Part shown: piece by piece, positions 44,094 through 53,072 of the stretch
How positions within the stretch are numbered: position 1 is the first letter of the stretch
Layout: the number at the start of each line of letters is the position of its first letter
Assembly: GCF_002901825.1 (NCBI RefSeq)
Contig: NZ_PPQD01000007.1
Span: forward strand, 1 to 64,000
DNA from: Mammaliicoccus sciuri
Lineage (GTDB): Bacteria > Bacillota > Bacilli > Staphylococcales > Staphylococcaceae
Direction of reading: 5' to 3'
DNA: 64,000 bases
The notes under the pieces: model-generated
Databases searched by the model: none
What the model saw: only the letters and a program-made list of their open reading frames with translations
Told to the model about the DNA's origin: nothing
Program-made: the position numbers and the translations under genes

Positions 44094-46274
44094 TTGTACA
44101 ATTATAAGATTTCACTCCATAAAGAAAGTATCATTAATCCGAAGTTACTTGGATTTGGTGCTTTATGTTTTGTTTTAGAAGGTCACACAGAAGTTACATT
44201 AAATCAAACGACTTATGAATTTAATGTCGGTGACCTATTTTATCTTCAAGATAACGATAATTATTTGCCGATTATTAATAATGGATTAGTCGCTATACTT
44301 CATATTAGTTATGCAATGATGGAGAATTTAAGTGGAGAAGAAGCATTTGTCTTTAGGATTCCACGTACGACGAAGACAAATGAATTAGATAGATATAAGC
44401 ATGAAATTAAAGAATTATATATTAGAGCCATACTTGCAAACTTAACAAACGTTAAAATTAGATGTAGTAATTACGTTGTTGAAATTTATAAAATCATGTT
44501 TGAACGTTTTCAAGTGGATACTAAAAATTATGGTCATATTGAAATTGAACTCAGTAGCCTTATTTATAAAGTAAAACAATATATTGATCAAAATTATCAC
44601 GAAAGATTATCACTTAATAGTGTCGCGAGTCATTTTTATATTTCTCCTGAACATCTATCTAGAGAATTCTCTAAACAAATGGGTACTACATTCATACAAT
44701 ATTTAAAAGAAAAAAGACTTTTTCAAGCGACATATGCACTACTGTTCACTCAGTTTAAAACAGAACAAATCGCAAATAGTCATGGCTTTTCTAGTTATCA
44801 TAACTTTAATAGACAATTTAAAGAACAGTTTCATGTAACGCCTAATCAATATCGTCTTCAATATAGACGTCATAAAAAAGATAAAGAAAATGAAGTGATT
44901 TCTAAAGAGGAAAAAGCTTCATTGATTTCGAAATTACAAAAATTGATGCATAATAAATCGTTTGTTCATGAATATAAAAGGATGGCATTTAGTGATGTAC
45001 CTTTTAAGACACTCTCAGCAAATCATAAGACATATTTACATATCGGTGATGTTTATGATTTTTATACACCTTTTCTTGGAGAAATTTTAGAAAATGTAGA
45101 GAAAATGACGGATACGCCGATTATTGTCATTCACTGTTCTATGAAGACTTTCTTTAGTGAAGAACATCAAAATCATTATAAACAAAATTTAGCATTTTGT
45201 TTAAGTATGTTTTCAGATACGAGAATTATACCTGCCATAAAAATATATGATATTGATTATGGCGACGACAGCTTTAAAAACGACTGGCATGAATTAATAG
45301 ATGCCATTTATAACTATTTCTATAATAAGAACGGAGAAATCTTCTTCGATGTAGATTATAATGATATTCATCATATTAACAAGCAAATTAGAGAAACAAA
45401 GATGAAATTACCTGATATACATATTGGATTAAATGCGCCAAATCCATTTATGCATATATATGAAGAATTAGAGATCGATTTCTCGCAATATGAAGACATT
45501 GATGCCTTTGCATTAAGTTATAACTTTAATGACTTGTATAACTTAAATGAGATCAACAATTATGATATCGCAGATATTACAAAACAATATACTAAACAAC
45601 TCATTCAAAATATGGCTTATTTAAAATCAAAAAATAAACATGTTATTCCTATTGAATGGAATATATTAAACGGTGATACGTATACAAGTAAAAGCTTTTA
45701 TTTTAATGCATCAATTATGTTAAAGCATTTAATGAGTATTACAAATTACATATCTGGTATAGGATTTTGGTTAATGGAAGAATCATCTGCTAAATATTCA
45801 ACCATCGATCAACCTTTATCTTTATATTTAAAATATCACTGTAAAAGTCCAACGAATTATTTATTATCTATACTGAGTCATTTTAACGGTCATGAATTTT
45901 CTGAAGGTCCAAACTATATTAAATTTGAAATTCATAATAAAATATTCTATTTATTATTTAACTATGAGCTGTACCACCCACATGATATCAACTATCAAAA
46001 TAATATCGGGATTATACTATCTTATCGAGACATTCCATTCAATAATTTCAGAGTCACTAAAATTACTTTCGATCAAGACAATGGAAATATCTTTAAAGCT
46101 ATTAGAAAGTTAGATCATACTCATGGTAATTTGGACTTCTTAAATACAGTATTATTAGATAGATATTGTTCACCAGATATAGAAATGGCAGATTATAATA
46201 CAAATAAAATTGACGAAACTTATTTCTTAAAGACGAACGCTGTACAATTATTAATTGTACAAAATAGAGGATAG
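44094..46274 (+). CDS. AraC-family regulator of the Rsp/Rbf type
   Basis: A 726-residue regulator (744 if read from the TTG at 44040). A cupin-like sensor (about 25-75; EVTLNQTTYEFNVGDLFYLQD) is followed by an AraC double helix-turn-helix (about 165-265; LSLNSVASHFYISPEHLSREF, YHNFNRQFKEQFHVTPNQYR). A 450-residue C-terminal region resembling a glycosidase TIM barrel comes last. That layout is typical of Rsp and Rbf, which control surface proteins, agr-related genes and biofilm. The start at 44094 was chosen for GAGGTGAT upstream. The 263-bp gap to the SarA-like gene is AT-rich and shows no clear operator. Confidence 0.82.
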   Translation: MYNYKISLHKESIINPKLLGFGALCFVLEGHTEVTLNQTTYEFNVGDLFYLQDNDNYLPIINNGLVAILHISYAMMENLSGEEAFVFRIPRTTKTNELDRYKHEIKELYIRAILANLTNVKIRCSNYVVEIYKIMFERFQVDTKNYGHIEIELSSLIYKVKQYIDQNYHERLSLNSVASHFYISPEHLSREFSKQMGTTFIQYLKEKRLFQATYALLFTQFKTEQIANSHGFSSYHNFNRQFKEQFHVTPNQYRLQYRRHKKDKENEVISKEEKASLISKLQKLMHNKSFVHEYKRMAFSDVPFKTLSANHKTYLHIGDVYDFYTPFLGEILENVEKMTDTPIIVIHCSMKTFFSEEHQNHYKQNLAFCLSMFSDTRIIPAIKIYDIDYGDDSFKNDWHELIDAIYNYFYNKNGEIFFDVDYNDIHHINKQIRETKMKLPDIHIGLNAPNPFMHIYEELEIDFSQYEDIDAFALSYNFNDLYNLNEINNYDIADITKQYTKQLIQNMAYLKSKNKHVIPIEWNILNGDTYTSKSFYFNASIMLKHLMSITNYISGIGFWLMEESSAKYSTIDQPLSLYLKYHCKSPTNYLLSILSHFNGHEFSEGPNYIKFEIHNKIFYLLFNYELYHPHDINYQNNIGIILSYRDIPFNNFRVTKITFDQDNGNIFKAIRKLDHTHGNLDFLNTVLLDRYCSPDIEMADYNTNKIDETYFLKTNAVQLLIVQNRG

Positions 46275-46310
46275 AGAAACACATATTAAAACAAACGAAA
46301 TAAATATTCA

Positions 46311-46349
46311 AAAAAATCTTGGGCATCGAATGGATGTCCAAGATTTTTT
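46311..46349. terminator. bidirectional terminator between the AraC-type gene and the LCP gene
   Basis: A 17-base arm AAAAAATCTTGGGCATC pairs almost fully with GATGTCCAAGATTTTTT. Confidence 0.88.
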
Positions 46350-46353
46350 ATAT

Positions 46354-47316
46354 TTAATCTAATTCTAAGTTAGTACGATAATTATCTACGACTTCTTTCT
46401 TGCTTGAATCGCTAGGTACAAAATAATACAATCCATCATCTAGAATGGCATCTTGACCTTCTAATTGATTTCTATCAACATTATCTAATGCGTCACTATA
46501 TTTAGATCTTAAGCTATTGATTTGTGAAATTTTTAAATCTGTTTGAACATTATCGCCTAATGTATCAAAGATTTGGTTGATTTTCGGTAATGAACCGATA
46601 CTTACTAATTCTTTTGCTAATGCTTGGATAACAAGTTGTTGTCTTTCTTGTCTACCAAAGTCTCCACCAGCACCATCTTCTTTTCTACTTCTAATAAATG
46701 CTAAAGCTTCGTCTCCATCAAGTTTATACTTTTGGTCTTTAACATATGAATTGCCTTTAACTGTAAATGTTGCATTACTTTTAACGGTTACGCCACCTGC
46801 TTGGTCTACTAATTCTTTAACACCATCCATATTAATTGTCGCATAGTGGTCAATCGGTACATTCATTAATTTCTCTAAAGAATTAATTGCCATTTTTGGT
46901 CCACCATATGCATATGCATGGTTAATTTTCTCGACAGAATCTCTGCCTACGATTTGAGCTCTTGTATCTCTAGGTACACTTACCATTACAGTCTTTTTCT
47001 TATCAGGGTTGATGGATAATAGTAATATTGAATCTGATCTTTCTCCGCCACCTTCTGCTGCTCTTGTTGAATCTGAATCAATACCGAATAATGCGATAGA
47101 TATCGGATCGCCATTCGTATCTACTGCTTTCTTTCTTAATTCTGATTTATCTCTGTCTAATGGATTATGTATTGAATTACCTAATGCAAAGAATTTATAG
47201 ACAAAAAATGCGCTCACTAATAAAAATACGAGTAATAAAATAATAATGATTGTCGTTACTATTTTGAATGCTGTTGACTTCTTTTTCTTTGTAGAACGCT
47301 CATATTGGTTTGCCAC
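46354..47316 (-). CDS. LytR-CpsA-Psr family glycopolymer transferase
   Basis: A 320-residue membrane-anchored enzyme. A basic N-terminus and one helix (about 18-42) precede the extracellular LCP domain. Catalytic motifs: GIDSDSTRAAEGGGERSDSILLLSI (Asp and Arg), VSVPRDTRA, and FIRSRKEDGAGGDFGRQERQQ. LCP enzymes attach wall teichoic acid or capsule to peptidoglycan. S. aureus has three paralogues (MsrR, LcpB and LcpC), and I cannot say which this matches. The GTG start has only a weak ribosome binding site. The 247-bp region upstream is AT-rich with nothing else recognised. Confidence 0.9.
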   Translation of the reverse strand: MANQYERSTKKKKSTAFKIVTTIIIILLLVFLLVSAFFVYKFFALGNSIHNPLDRDKSELRKKAVDTNGDPISIALFGIDSDSTRAAEGGGERSDSILLLSINPDKKKTVMVSVPRDTRAQIVGRDSVEKINHAYAYGGPKMAINSLEKLMNVPIDHYATINMDGVKELVDQAGGVTVKSNATFTVKGNSYVKDQKYKLDGDEALAFIRSRKEDGAGGDFGRQERQQLVIQALAKELVSIGSLPKINQIFDTLGDNVQTDLKISQINSLRSKYSDALDNVDRNQLEGQDAILDDGLYYFVPSDSSKKEVVDNYRTNLELD

Positions 47317-47540
47317 GTGTTCTCAGTCCATTCTATTTTTTTCTTTATTATACATTTATTTATACCACATTTCCATATTGAACATAATTATGTGCACAAT
47401 TTAAATAATCCTGTAATGAATATTTAAATTATACAAAGATTCCATACTTATTTCTGGAAAATCTATACATTATATGATAGAGTATTATTATAAATCTACA
47501 ACGTTACTTGTTTTTTAATTTTTATGACATATTAAACGGG

Positions 47541-47577
47541 AAAGAGGATGAGATTCGGCGATCTCATCCTCTCTTTT
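47541..47577 (-). terminator. terminator overlapping the end of the 96-residue gene
   Basis: Stem AGAGGATGAGAT/ATCTCATCCTCT. The stop codon TGA (47564-47566) and the last codons lie inside it. Confidence 0.85.
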
Positions 47578-47854
47578 TGCGTCTATTTGTTTTAGATTTA
47601 ATAACTTTTGTTTTTATATTAAACTCATCTGGATATCTAATTCTGACAACATCCCCATAAAATAACCTTTGTTCTCCATACCTTGTACATAAAGATAACT
47701 CAGGATATACTTCTTCTACTTTTGCAATATAATTATATGACTTATCTCTTTTCAATACATCAATATAATAACCAGGTTTAATACCTTTATCTGTTCCTGC
47801 ATTAATAATAAATGACGTATCATCTAATATTCTTATAATTTCCACTTGTTTCAT
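47564..47854 (-). CDS. conserved hypothetical protein with OB/beta-barrel-like segment
   Basis: A 96-residue soluble protein. VEIIRILDDTSFIINAGTDKGIKPGYYIDVL has the look of the small beta-barrel domain seen in FlgT-like and related proteins (a hydrophobic strand, then NxGxxxGIKxGxxxxV). The C-terminal 20 residues are Lys/Arg-rich (KSKTNRRKKRG) and could bind nucleic acid. No family assignment is secure. The ribosome binding site is weak. It is monocistronic, and its 3' end is built into a terminator. Confidence 0.6.
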   Translation of the reverse strand: MKQVEIIRILDDTSFIINAGTDKGIKPGYYIDVLKRDKSYNYIAKVEEVYPELSLCTRYGEQRLFYGDVVRIRYPDEFNIKTKVIKSKTNRRKKRG

Positions 47855-48098
47855 GATTTCACGCTAACTTTCTTTAATTCTTATTATATGAAATGTGATG
47901 ATAAGCGCTTAGATGACTGCTACTATTGTTTCATAGAGTTGAAGAATATTTATATAATTTGTCTTATGCCATTTCTTTTTCTTTAGGATATATAAACTTT
48001 TTACATTATTAATATCACTACATTACATTTTTTGGCAATAAGATTATTAGTTAAATTGTACTATTTTTTTATTGTTTTTTCAATATAATACTTAATTC

Positions 48099-48261
48099 AA
48101 AGAGACTGGGACATAATGGAATGTCTCAGTCTCTTTTAGTATCTTGGCAGTAGATGACTGAGTTGAAAATGCACTTGTAGCAAGCTTTTTTCAACTCTAG
48201 TCATCCTTGCCGGGGCGAGACTACGAAATCTTTTTTTCAAGTTAGATTTCTGTCTCGCTCC
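48099..48261. repeat. cluster of three hairpins, staphylococcal interspersed repeat type
   Basis: Hairpin 1 (48099-48137): GAGACTGGGACAT/ATGTCTCAGTCTC with T run. Hairpin 2 (48146-48211): GGCA and ATGACTGAGTTGAAAA pairing with TTTTCAACTCTAGTCAT and TGCC. Hairpin 3 (48212-48261): GGGGCGAGAC, GAAATCT pairing with AGATTTC, GTCTCGCTCCC. Hairpins 2 and 3 match a type of interspersed intergenic repeat I know from staphylococcal genomes (core CATCCTTGCCGGGG). It lies downstream of murR and may end that operon. The rest of 47855-48098 is AT-rich with nothing recognised. Confidence 0.75.
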
Positions 48262-48272
48262 CTTTGATAATC

Positions 48273-49124
48273 CTATTCTAGATACAATTCTACTGCATCT
48301 CTTGTTTTACTCATTGTTACGACATGTTCATCATAATTTCTTGATAAGTAACTATAGAAAAGAATATCTATAGTCATAAGTTGAGATATAAGAGAACTTG
48401 TCGCTGCTAACCTCAAACTTTTTTCAGAACTTGCGTCATGAATTAAATATATATCAGAAGCTTTTGCTAATGTAGACTGTTCTGACTGTGTTAAACCAAC
48501 TATTTTTACACCATATTTTCGAGCTACTTTTGCTAAAGATAACGTCTCATGATTCTCGCCTGAATTGGATATACCTATCAGAACACAACTATCACTATGT
48601 GAAGCAATGGCTGTCGCTAAAAAGTGTGTATCTAATGAATGAATCACTTGTTTACCTATTCTAGTGAACTTCTGATACAAATCTTGAGCAACCAAACTTG
48701 AAGCACCGACACCAAATACGATAATCGTATCTGTATCGTATAATTGATTGACAACCTGCTCAATATGTTTACTCGAAATATTCTTTTCGGTCATTTCAAG
48801 TGTATGAGAAGCTCTTGTAATAAGCTTCTTACTAATTGAGTCGACTGTTTCATCTTGTTTAATTTCTTGATAAATACTTTGTTCATGTTGCGGTAAATAT
48901 CTAGAAATTGCTAACTTCAAGTCTGTGAACCCTTTAAATTCAAGTTTATGTGTACATCTAATAACAGAAGCTGCACTCGTATTCGTTAATTTGCCAAGTT
49001 CTTTAGCGCTCAAGTTAATTGTTTTTTCAGGATGTTCAATAAAATATTCTGCAATACGTTTTTCATGTTTCGTTAAACGTGGCATTTGTTCTTTTATAAA
49101 TATGAGTAAATGTTGATGTTCCAT
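48273..49124 (-). CDS. murR: RpiR-family regulator MurR
   Basis: A 283-residue regulator with an N-terminal RpiR helix-turn-helix (about 1-78; NTSAASVIRCTHKLEFKGFTDLK) and a C-terminal SIS sugar-phosphate-binding domain (about 120-250; VFGVGASSLVAQDL, GISNSGENHETLSLAK). It is expected to sense MurNAc-6-phosphate and control the MurNAc genes. It is the last gene of mupG-murQ-murP-murR, five bases after murP. Confidence 0.92.
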   Translation of the reverse strand: MEHQHLLIFIKEQMPRLTKHEKRIAEYFIEHPEKTINLSAKELGKLTNTSAASVIRCTHKLEFKGFTDLKLAISRYLPQHEQSIYQEIKQDETVDSISKKLITRASHTLEMTEKNISSKHIEQVVNQLYDTDTIIVFGVGASSLVAQDLYQKFTRIGKQVIHSLDTHFLATAIASHSDSCVLIGISNSGENHETLSLAKVARKYGVKIVGLTQSEQSTLAKASDIYLIHDASSEKSLRLAATSSLISQLMTIDILFYSYLSRNYDEHVVTMSKTRDAVELYLE

Positions 49125-49129
49125 ATGAT

Positions 49130-50566
49130 TTAATCCTCTTCTAATTCTTGTGGTGCCGTCATTTCTTTATTTGTTCCAAATAAATATGTGGCAATGAATC
49201 CTCCAAGATATGCTGCAAGCAATCCTGCGATATATCCTAAATACATATTATCAGAAATAAGTGGAATAAGTGAAACGCCACTCGGTCCAATTGCTGATGC
49301 ACCGATATGACCAATGCCACCGATAACTGCACCACCAACACCGCCACCTATACATGCTGTAATAAATGGTCTACCTAAAGGAAGTGTTACACCGTAAATC
49401 AACGGTTCTCCAATGCCTAAAATACCAACTGGTAATGCACCTTTAAGTAAGTTGATAATCTTTTTATTTTTTCTACATTTAAACCATAATGCAAATGCTG
49501 CACCTACTTGACCTGCACCAGCCATTGCTAGAATTGGTAAGAGGTAAGTTGCACCAGATTGATTAATCATTTCAATATGAATCGGTGTTAATACTTGGTG
49601 TAAGCCAAACATTACAAGTGGTAAGAACGTTGCACCTAGTACAAATCCACTAAATGCACCACCTATATTTAGAACCCAATCTATTACGCCTAATAAGCCA
49701 TTTGAAATAAATCCGGCAATTGGCATGATTAAGAAAATTGTTCCTAGTCCCATAATAAATAGTGTAATCGTTGGCGTGACAATGATATCTACCGCACTCG
49801 GAACGACTTTGTGTAACCTTTTTTCAATTAAAGATAAAATCCAAACTGCAATGATAACTCCAATGACACCACCTTGACCGGCAGCTAATGGTTCTCCATT
49901 AAAAATATTTTTAAGTGGACTTTCTGGATCCATACCCGTCAGCATGGTTGTACCACCAATAACACCACCCAATCCTGGTGTCGCACCAAATTCTTTTGCA
50001 GCATTAATCCCCACATAAATCACGAGATATGCAAAAATACCATTTTTAATGATATCGAATATTAATACGAACTGTTCCCATGTCGCACCATCTATTGTAC
50101 CTGCTGTTAACATATTAGATAGTACTGCAGAAATACCACCAATTAAACCTGCACCAACAAAGGCTGGAATTAATGGTACAAATATATTAGCAATAGATCT
50201 TAATACTTTTTTAAATGGTGTTTGATTCTTCTTATTAATACTTTGCTTAAACAAATCCGCTTCTTTTTCAACTTGTTCTTTATTAGATGCTTTATGCTTT
50301 ATATCTTCACCTAAAGGAACCCCTATAATTGAACTCATTTCATTAGCTACTTTATTAACAGTACCTGGTCCAATTACAACTTGAAGCATATCATCTTCTA
50401 CTACACCCATTACGCCCTTTATATTTTTTAAACCTTCGACATCGACTTTACTGTAATCCACGATATTCATTCTGACACGCGTCATACAATGTATCACTTT
50501 GTCTAAATTATCTCTTCCGCCGACTTCTTTAAGAATATTTTGTGCAATCTCTCTTTCTTTTGACAT
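49130..50566 (-). CDS. murP: MurNAc-specific PTS enzyme IIBC
   Basis: A 478-residue protein. The N-terminal EIIB domain has the phosphorylated Cys27 ([12 protein letters not shown]). A ten-helix EIIC domain of the glucose/sucrose superfamily follows (about 105-470; [29 protein letters not shown]). No EIIA domain is present, so a general EIIA-Glc type protein must donate phosphate. It imports N-acetylmuramic acid (or MurNAc-GlcNAc in staphylococci) as the 6-phosphate. Operon order is the same as S. aureus. Confidence 0.93.
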   Translation of the reverse strand: MSKEREIAQNILKEVGGRDNLDKVIHCMTRVRMNIVDYSKVDVEGLKNIKGVMGVVEDDMLQVVIGPGTVNKVANEMSSIIGVPLGEDIKHKASNKEQVEKEADLFKQSINKKNQTPFKKVLRSIANIFVPLIPAFVGAGLIGGISAVLSNMLTAGTIDGATWEQFVLIFDIIKNGIFAYLVIYVGINAAKEFGATPGLGGVIGGTTMLTGMDPESPLKNIFNGEPLAAGQGGVIGVIIAVWILSLIEKRLHKVVPSAVDIIVTPTITLFIMGLGTIFLIMPIAGFISNGLLGVIDWVLNIGGAFSGFVLGATFLPLVMFGLHQVLTPIHIEMINQSGATYLLPILAMAGAGQVGAAFALWFKCRKNKKIINLLKGALPVGILGIGEPLIYGVTLPLGRPFITACIGGGVGGAVIGGIGHIGASAIGPSGVSLIPLISDNMYLGYIAGLLAAYLGGFIATYLFGTNKEMTAPQELEED

Positions 50567-50585
50567 AGCCTACACACCCCTTAAT

Positions 50586-51470
50586 TTACGTGTTTCTCAC
50601 AAACCCCTTAGCTTGTTTAAGTCTTACTAATGCTTCCTCTTTAGAAATTCCATGCATCCCCATTACAATTGCAACTTTCACTTGTTCATCACTTTGATTG
50701 AATAATCTCTCACTATCTTCATCCGTTGTTTGCAATACTTCTTGAATCATGTTTACAGCTCTTTGCTTTAATTTTTTATTAGTTGGTTTTACATCAATCA
50801 TTAAATTCTCATATACTTTTCCTATACCAACCATAGCCCCTGTTGATATCATATTAAGAATTAATTTTTGAGCAGTACCAGCCTTCAATCTTGTTGAACC
50901 TGTCAATACTTCAGGACCAACATCTACTTGGACCGGATAATCTGCATGTTTACCAACTTCAGATGCTTTGTTGCATGTCACACAGCCAGTAGGTACATTT
51001 ATACTTTGTGCGTATCTTAAACCACCTATTACATATGGTGTTCTACCACTGGCAGCTATCCCGATAACCGTATCATGTTCATTAATATTTAAGTCTCTTA
51101 AATCTTGTTCTCCTAGACTTTCATCATCTTCTGCACCCTCAACAGCTACAGTCATCGCACTTGGACCACCCGCAATAAGTCCTACGACAACATCAGGTGT
51201 TACACCAAATGTTGGTACACATTCAGCTGCGTCTAATACACCTAATCGACCACTTGTACCTGCGCCCATATAAATTAATCTTCCACCATTGTTTAATCCG
51301 TTAATAACTTGTGTAATTAATTGAGCAATTGCATGATTTTCTTCTTTAATAAACTGAGCTACTTTTTGATCTTCGTTGTTCATAACATCAACAAATTGCT
51401 CAGGTGTTAATGTGTCTAACTTAGACGAGTGCTCATTTCTTGATTCTGTCGTTAAACGACTGATATCCAT
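50586..51470 (-). CDS. murQ: N-acetylmuramic acid 6-phosphate etherase
   Basis: A 294-residue SIS-domain lyase-type etherase that removes D-lactate from MurNAc-6-phosphate, giving GlcNAc-6-phosphate. Motifs: GGRLIYMGAGTSGRLGVLDAAECVPTFG, AGGPSAMTVAVEGAEDDESLG (catalytic Glu), and GIAASGRTPYVIGGL. Its start codon directly abuts the mupG stop codon, so translation is coupled. Confidence 0.96.
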   Translation of the reverse strand: MDISRLTTESRNEHSSKLDTLTPEQFVDVMNNEDQKVAQFIKEENHAIAQLITQVINGLNNGGRLIYMGAGTSGRLGVLDAAECVPTFGVTPDVVVGLIAGGPSAMTVAVEGAEDDESLGEQDLRDLNINEHDTVIGIAASGRTPYVIGGLRYAQSINVPTGCVTCNKASEVGKHADYPVQVDVGPEVLTGSTRLKAGTAQKLILNMISTGAMVGIGKVYENLMIDVKPTNKKLKQRAVNMIQEVLQTTDEDSERLFNQSDEQVKVAIVMGMHGISKEEALVRLKQAKGFVRNT

Positions 51471-52520
51471 TTATTCTTCCCCCTTCACAAACTGAAAAGC
51501 TGTACCTGCATCAATTAAATCTATGCATGGTATATCTTGTTGGTATACATGTCCAATAACATTAACAGCTTCATGACGCTTTAAATCTTTATTGACGATT
51601 TGTAATTCATTCATATAGCGACCATACTTGTTATTATCTAAAGTAATCGCACCCCTTGTTCTTGCAACCGTGTTTTCAGGTAATATTTCAGATTGAAACA
51701 TTTGCCGTCCTTCTTCTGCTCTAATCACATCTCTTGCTTTGTCTTTTCTATTATGAAAAATTCTCCCAATATAACTTTCTAAATGCTTTGTTTCAGATTG
51801 CACATGAAGTGACACGATTCCTTTATTAAAGAAGTTGTTGAATTGATTAATCGTTGTTGTATCGATACCTGTATCCCCTATACATATATCATCTACTCCT
51901 AATGCCGCTAATTCATGAGCAGCAATTAATGGGTGGCAATATCTATGATCTTCTAATGTAGGTAAGCCTTCATATACCGGACCTCTAAATACCGTACCTG
52001 TTACAAAAGCCATAATTGAAATATCCGGGAATGATGTCTTTAATTTTGTGTTTTGCTTTATAAAGTAACCTTTATCCAGTCCAGTTTCAGGACGTGGGTA
52101 ATAATTATGCGCAACCATAATACGAGACATATCAATATCTTGATCTTTAAGTTCATCCAACAAACTAATAGCATCCGTACTAGCATTACAGACAATTTTA
52201 ACTTCACTTAATAATGAAATAATATCTGGAATCGCTAGAGAAATATCTAACCTTATATAATCAATACCTAAACCTTTTAATACATCAGGTTGCCTATAAG
52301 AAAGGCCAAGGTTTTGAAAAGCATGAGGACTCGCATCAGCTATAATCTCAGCTTTATCACCTACAAGTAACTTTAATGCTTTTAACCTATCAAAATACAA
52401 TTCCGAATTCTCTTCAGGAATTTGAAGAGAAGTAAACACATAGTTGAAACCATGATTTAACATCGTTTCAATATATAATTCATCAAACGCCTCACCTAAA
52501 TATACCGAAAACCCTAACAT
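51471..52520 (-). CDS. mupG: 6-phospho-N-acetylmuramidase MupG (DUF871)
   Basis: A 349-residue cytoplasmic enzyme. An N-terminal TIM-barrel DUF871 domain (start GFSVYLGEAFDELYIETMLNHGF; HNYYPRPETGLDKGYF) and a C-terminal beta domain (about 240-349) are seen. In S. aureus MupG cleaves MurNAc-6P-GlcNAc taken up by MurP, and the product enters MurQ. It is first in the operon. A cre-like site lies 17 bp upstream of its start, and the second 41-bp array about 140 bp upstream. Confidence 0.93.
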   Translation of the reverse strand: MLGFSVYLGEAFDELYIETMLNHGFNYVFTSLQIPEENSELYFDRLKALKLLVGDKAEIIADASPHAFQNLGLSYRQPDVLKGLGIDYIRLDISLAIPDIISLLSEVKIVCNASTDAISLLDELKDQDIDMSRIMVAHNYYPRPETGLDKGYFIKQNTKLKTSFPDISIMAFVTGTVFRGPVYEGLPTLEDHRYCHPLIAAHELAALGVDDICIGDTGIDTTTINQFNNFFNKGIVSLHVQSETKHLESYIGRIFHNRKDKARDVIRAEEGRQMFQSEILPENTVARTRGAITLDNNKYGRYMNELQIVNKDLKRHEAVNVIGHVYQQDIPCIDLIDAGTAFQFVKGEE

Positions 52521-52536
52521 AGCAACTCACCCCTAT

Positions 52537-52550
52537 TGGAATCGTTTACA
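52537..52550 (-). promoter_or_regulatory. cre site upstream of the MurNAc operon
   Basis: TGTAAACGATTCCA (minus strand) matches the cre consensus at 13 of 14 positions. Its closeness to the start codon suggests CcpA blocks elongation or initiation of the mupG operon when glucose is present. Confidence 0.7.
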
Positions 52551-52661
52551 TTATCTCATTTTTGAAATATTATTTCAATAGTTAAAAGTTTATATGAATA
52601 TTTGCGAAATCTCGTTACAGAATGTGGGGATTGTAGGTAAATTTGAAAGTAATGGGCTATC

Positions 52662-52980
52662 TCTTGGCTTTATTCACACTTTAAGCCAAGACTTGGGCTA
52701 TCTCTTGGCTTTATTCACACTTTAAGCCATGACTTCAGCTATCTCTTGGCTTTACTCAGCACTTAAGCCATGACTTGGACGATCTCTTGGCTTTACTCAG
52801 CACTTAAGCCATGACTTGAGCGATCTCTTGGCTTTATTCACACTTTAAGCCAAGACTTCAGCTATCTCTTGGCTTTACTCAGTAATTAAGCCATGACTTG
52901 CTCAATCACTTGGCTTTACTCAGCACTTAAGCCATGACTTGAGCGATCTCTTGGCTTTACTCAGTAATTAAGCCAAGACT
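52662..52980. repeat. 41-bp tandem repeat array 2, eight units
   Basis: Units begin at 52662, 52703, 52744, 52785, 52826, 52867, 52908 and 52949, exactly 41 bp apart. Most read TCTTGGCTTTAYTCA, about five variable bases, TTAAGCCAWGACTT and a short linker ending ATC. Unit 1 has a perfect nine-bp stem TCTTGGCTT/AAGCCAAGA with a 12-base loop. Same repeat, period, copy number and orientation as the array at 25301-25628. The gap 52521-53072 holds no reading frame. Confidence 0.97.
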
Positions 52981-53030
52981 CTATTTAAATTTAATACATT
53001 CAATCTCTAAGATTACTCCCCACCCAAAAA

Positions 53031-53059
53031 AACGCCGGAACTTCTGCAGTTCCGGCGTT
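53031..53059 (-). terminator. terminator of the MMPL gene
   Basis: A 12-bp perfect stem AACGCCGGAACT/AGTTCCGGCGTT, then TTTTTT on the minus strand. Confidence 0.92.
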
Positions 53060-53072
53060 CTTCATTATTCTA

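Noticed and set aside
45892-46341. Extra reading frames within and after the AraC-type gene
   Set aside because: No ribosome binding sites, unusual composition, and full overlap with a well-supported gene or terminator.
48099-48261. STAR element of staphylococci
   Set aside because: The STAR motif with TGTTGxGGCCC is absent. The sequence fits a different interspersed repeat type.
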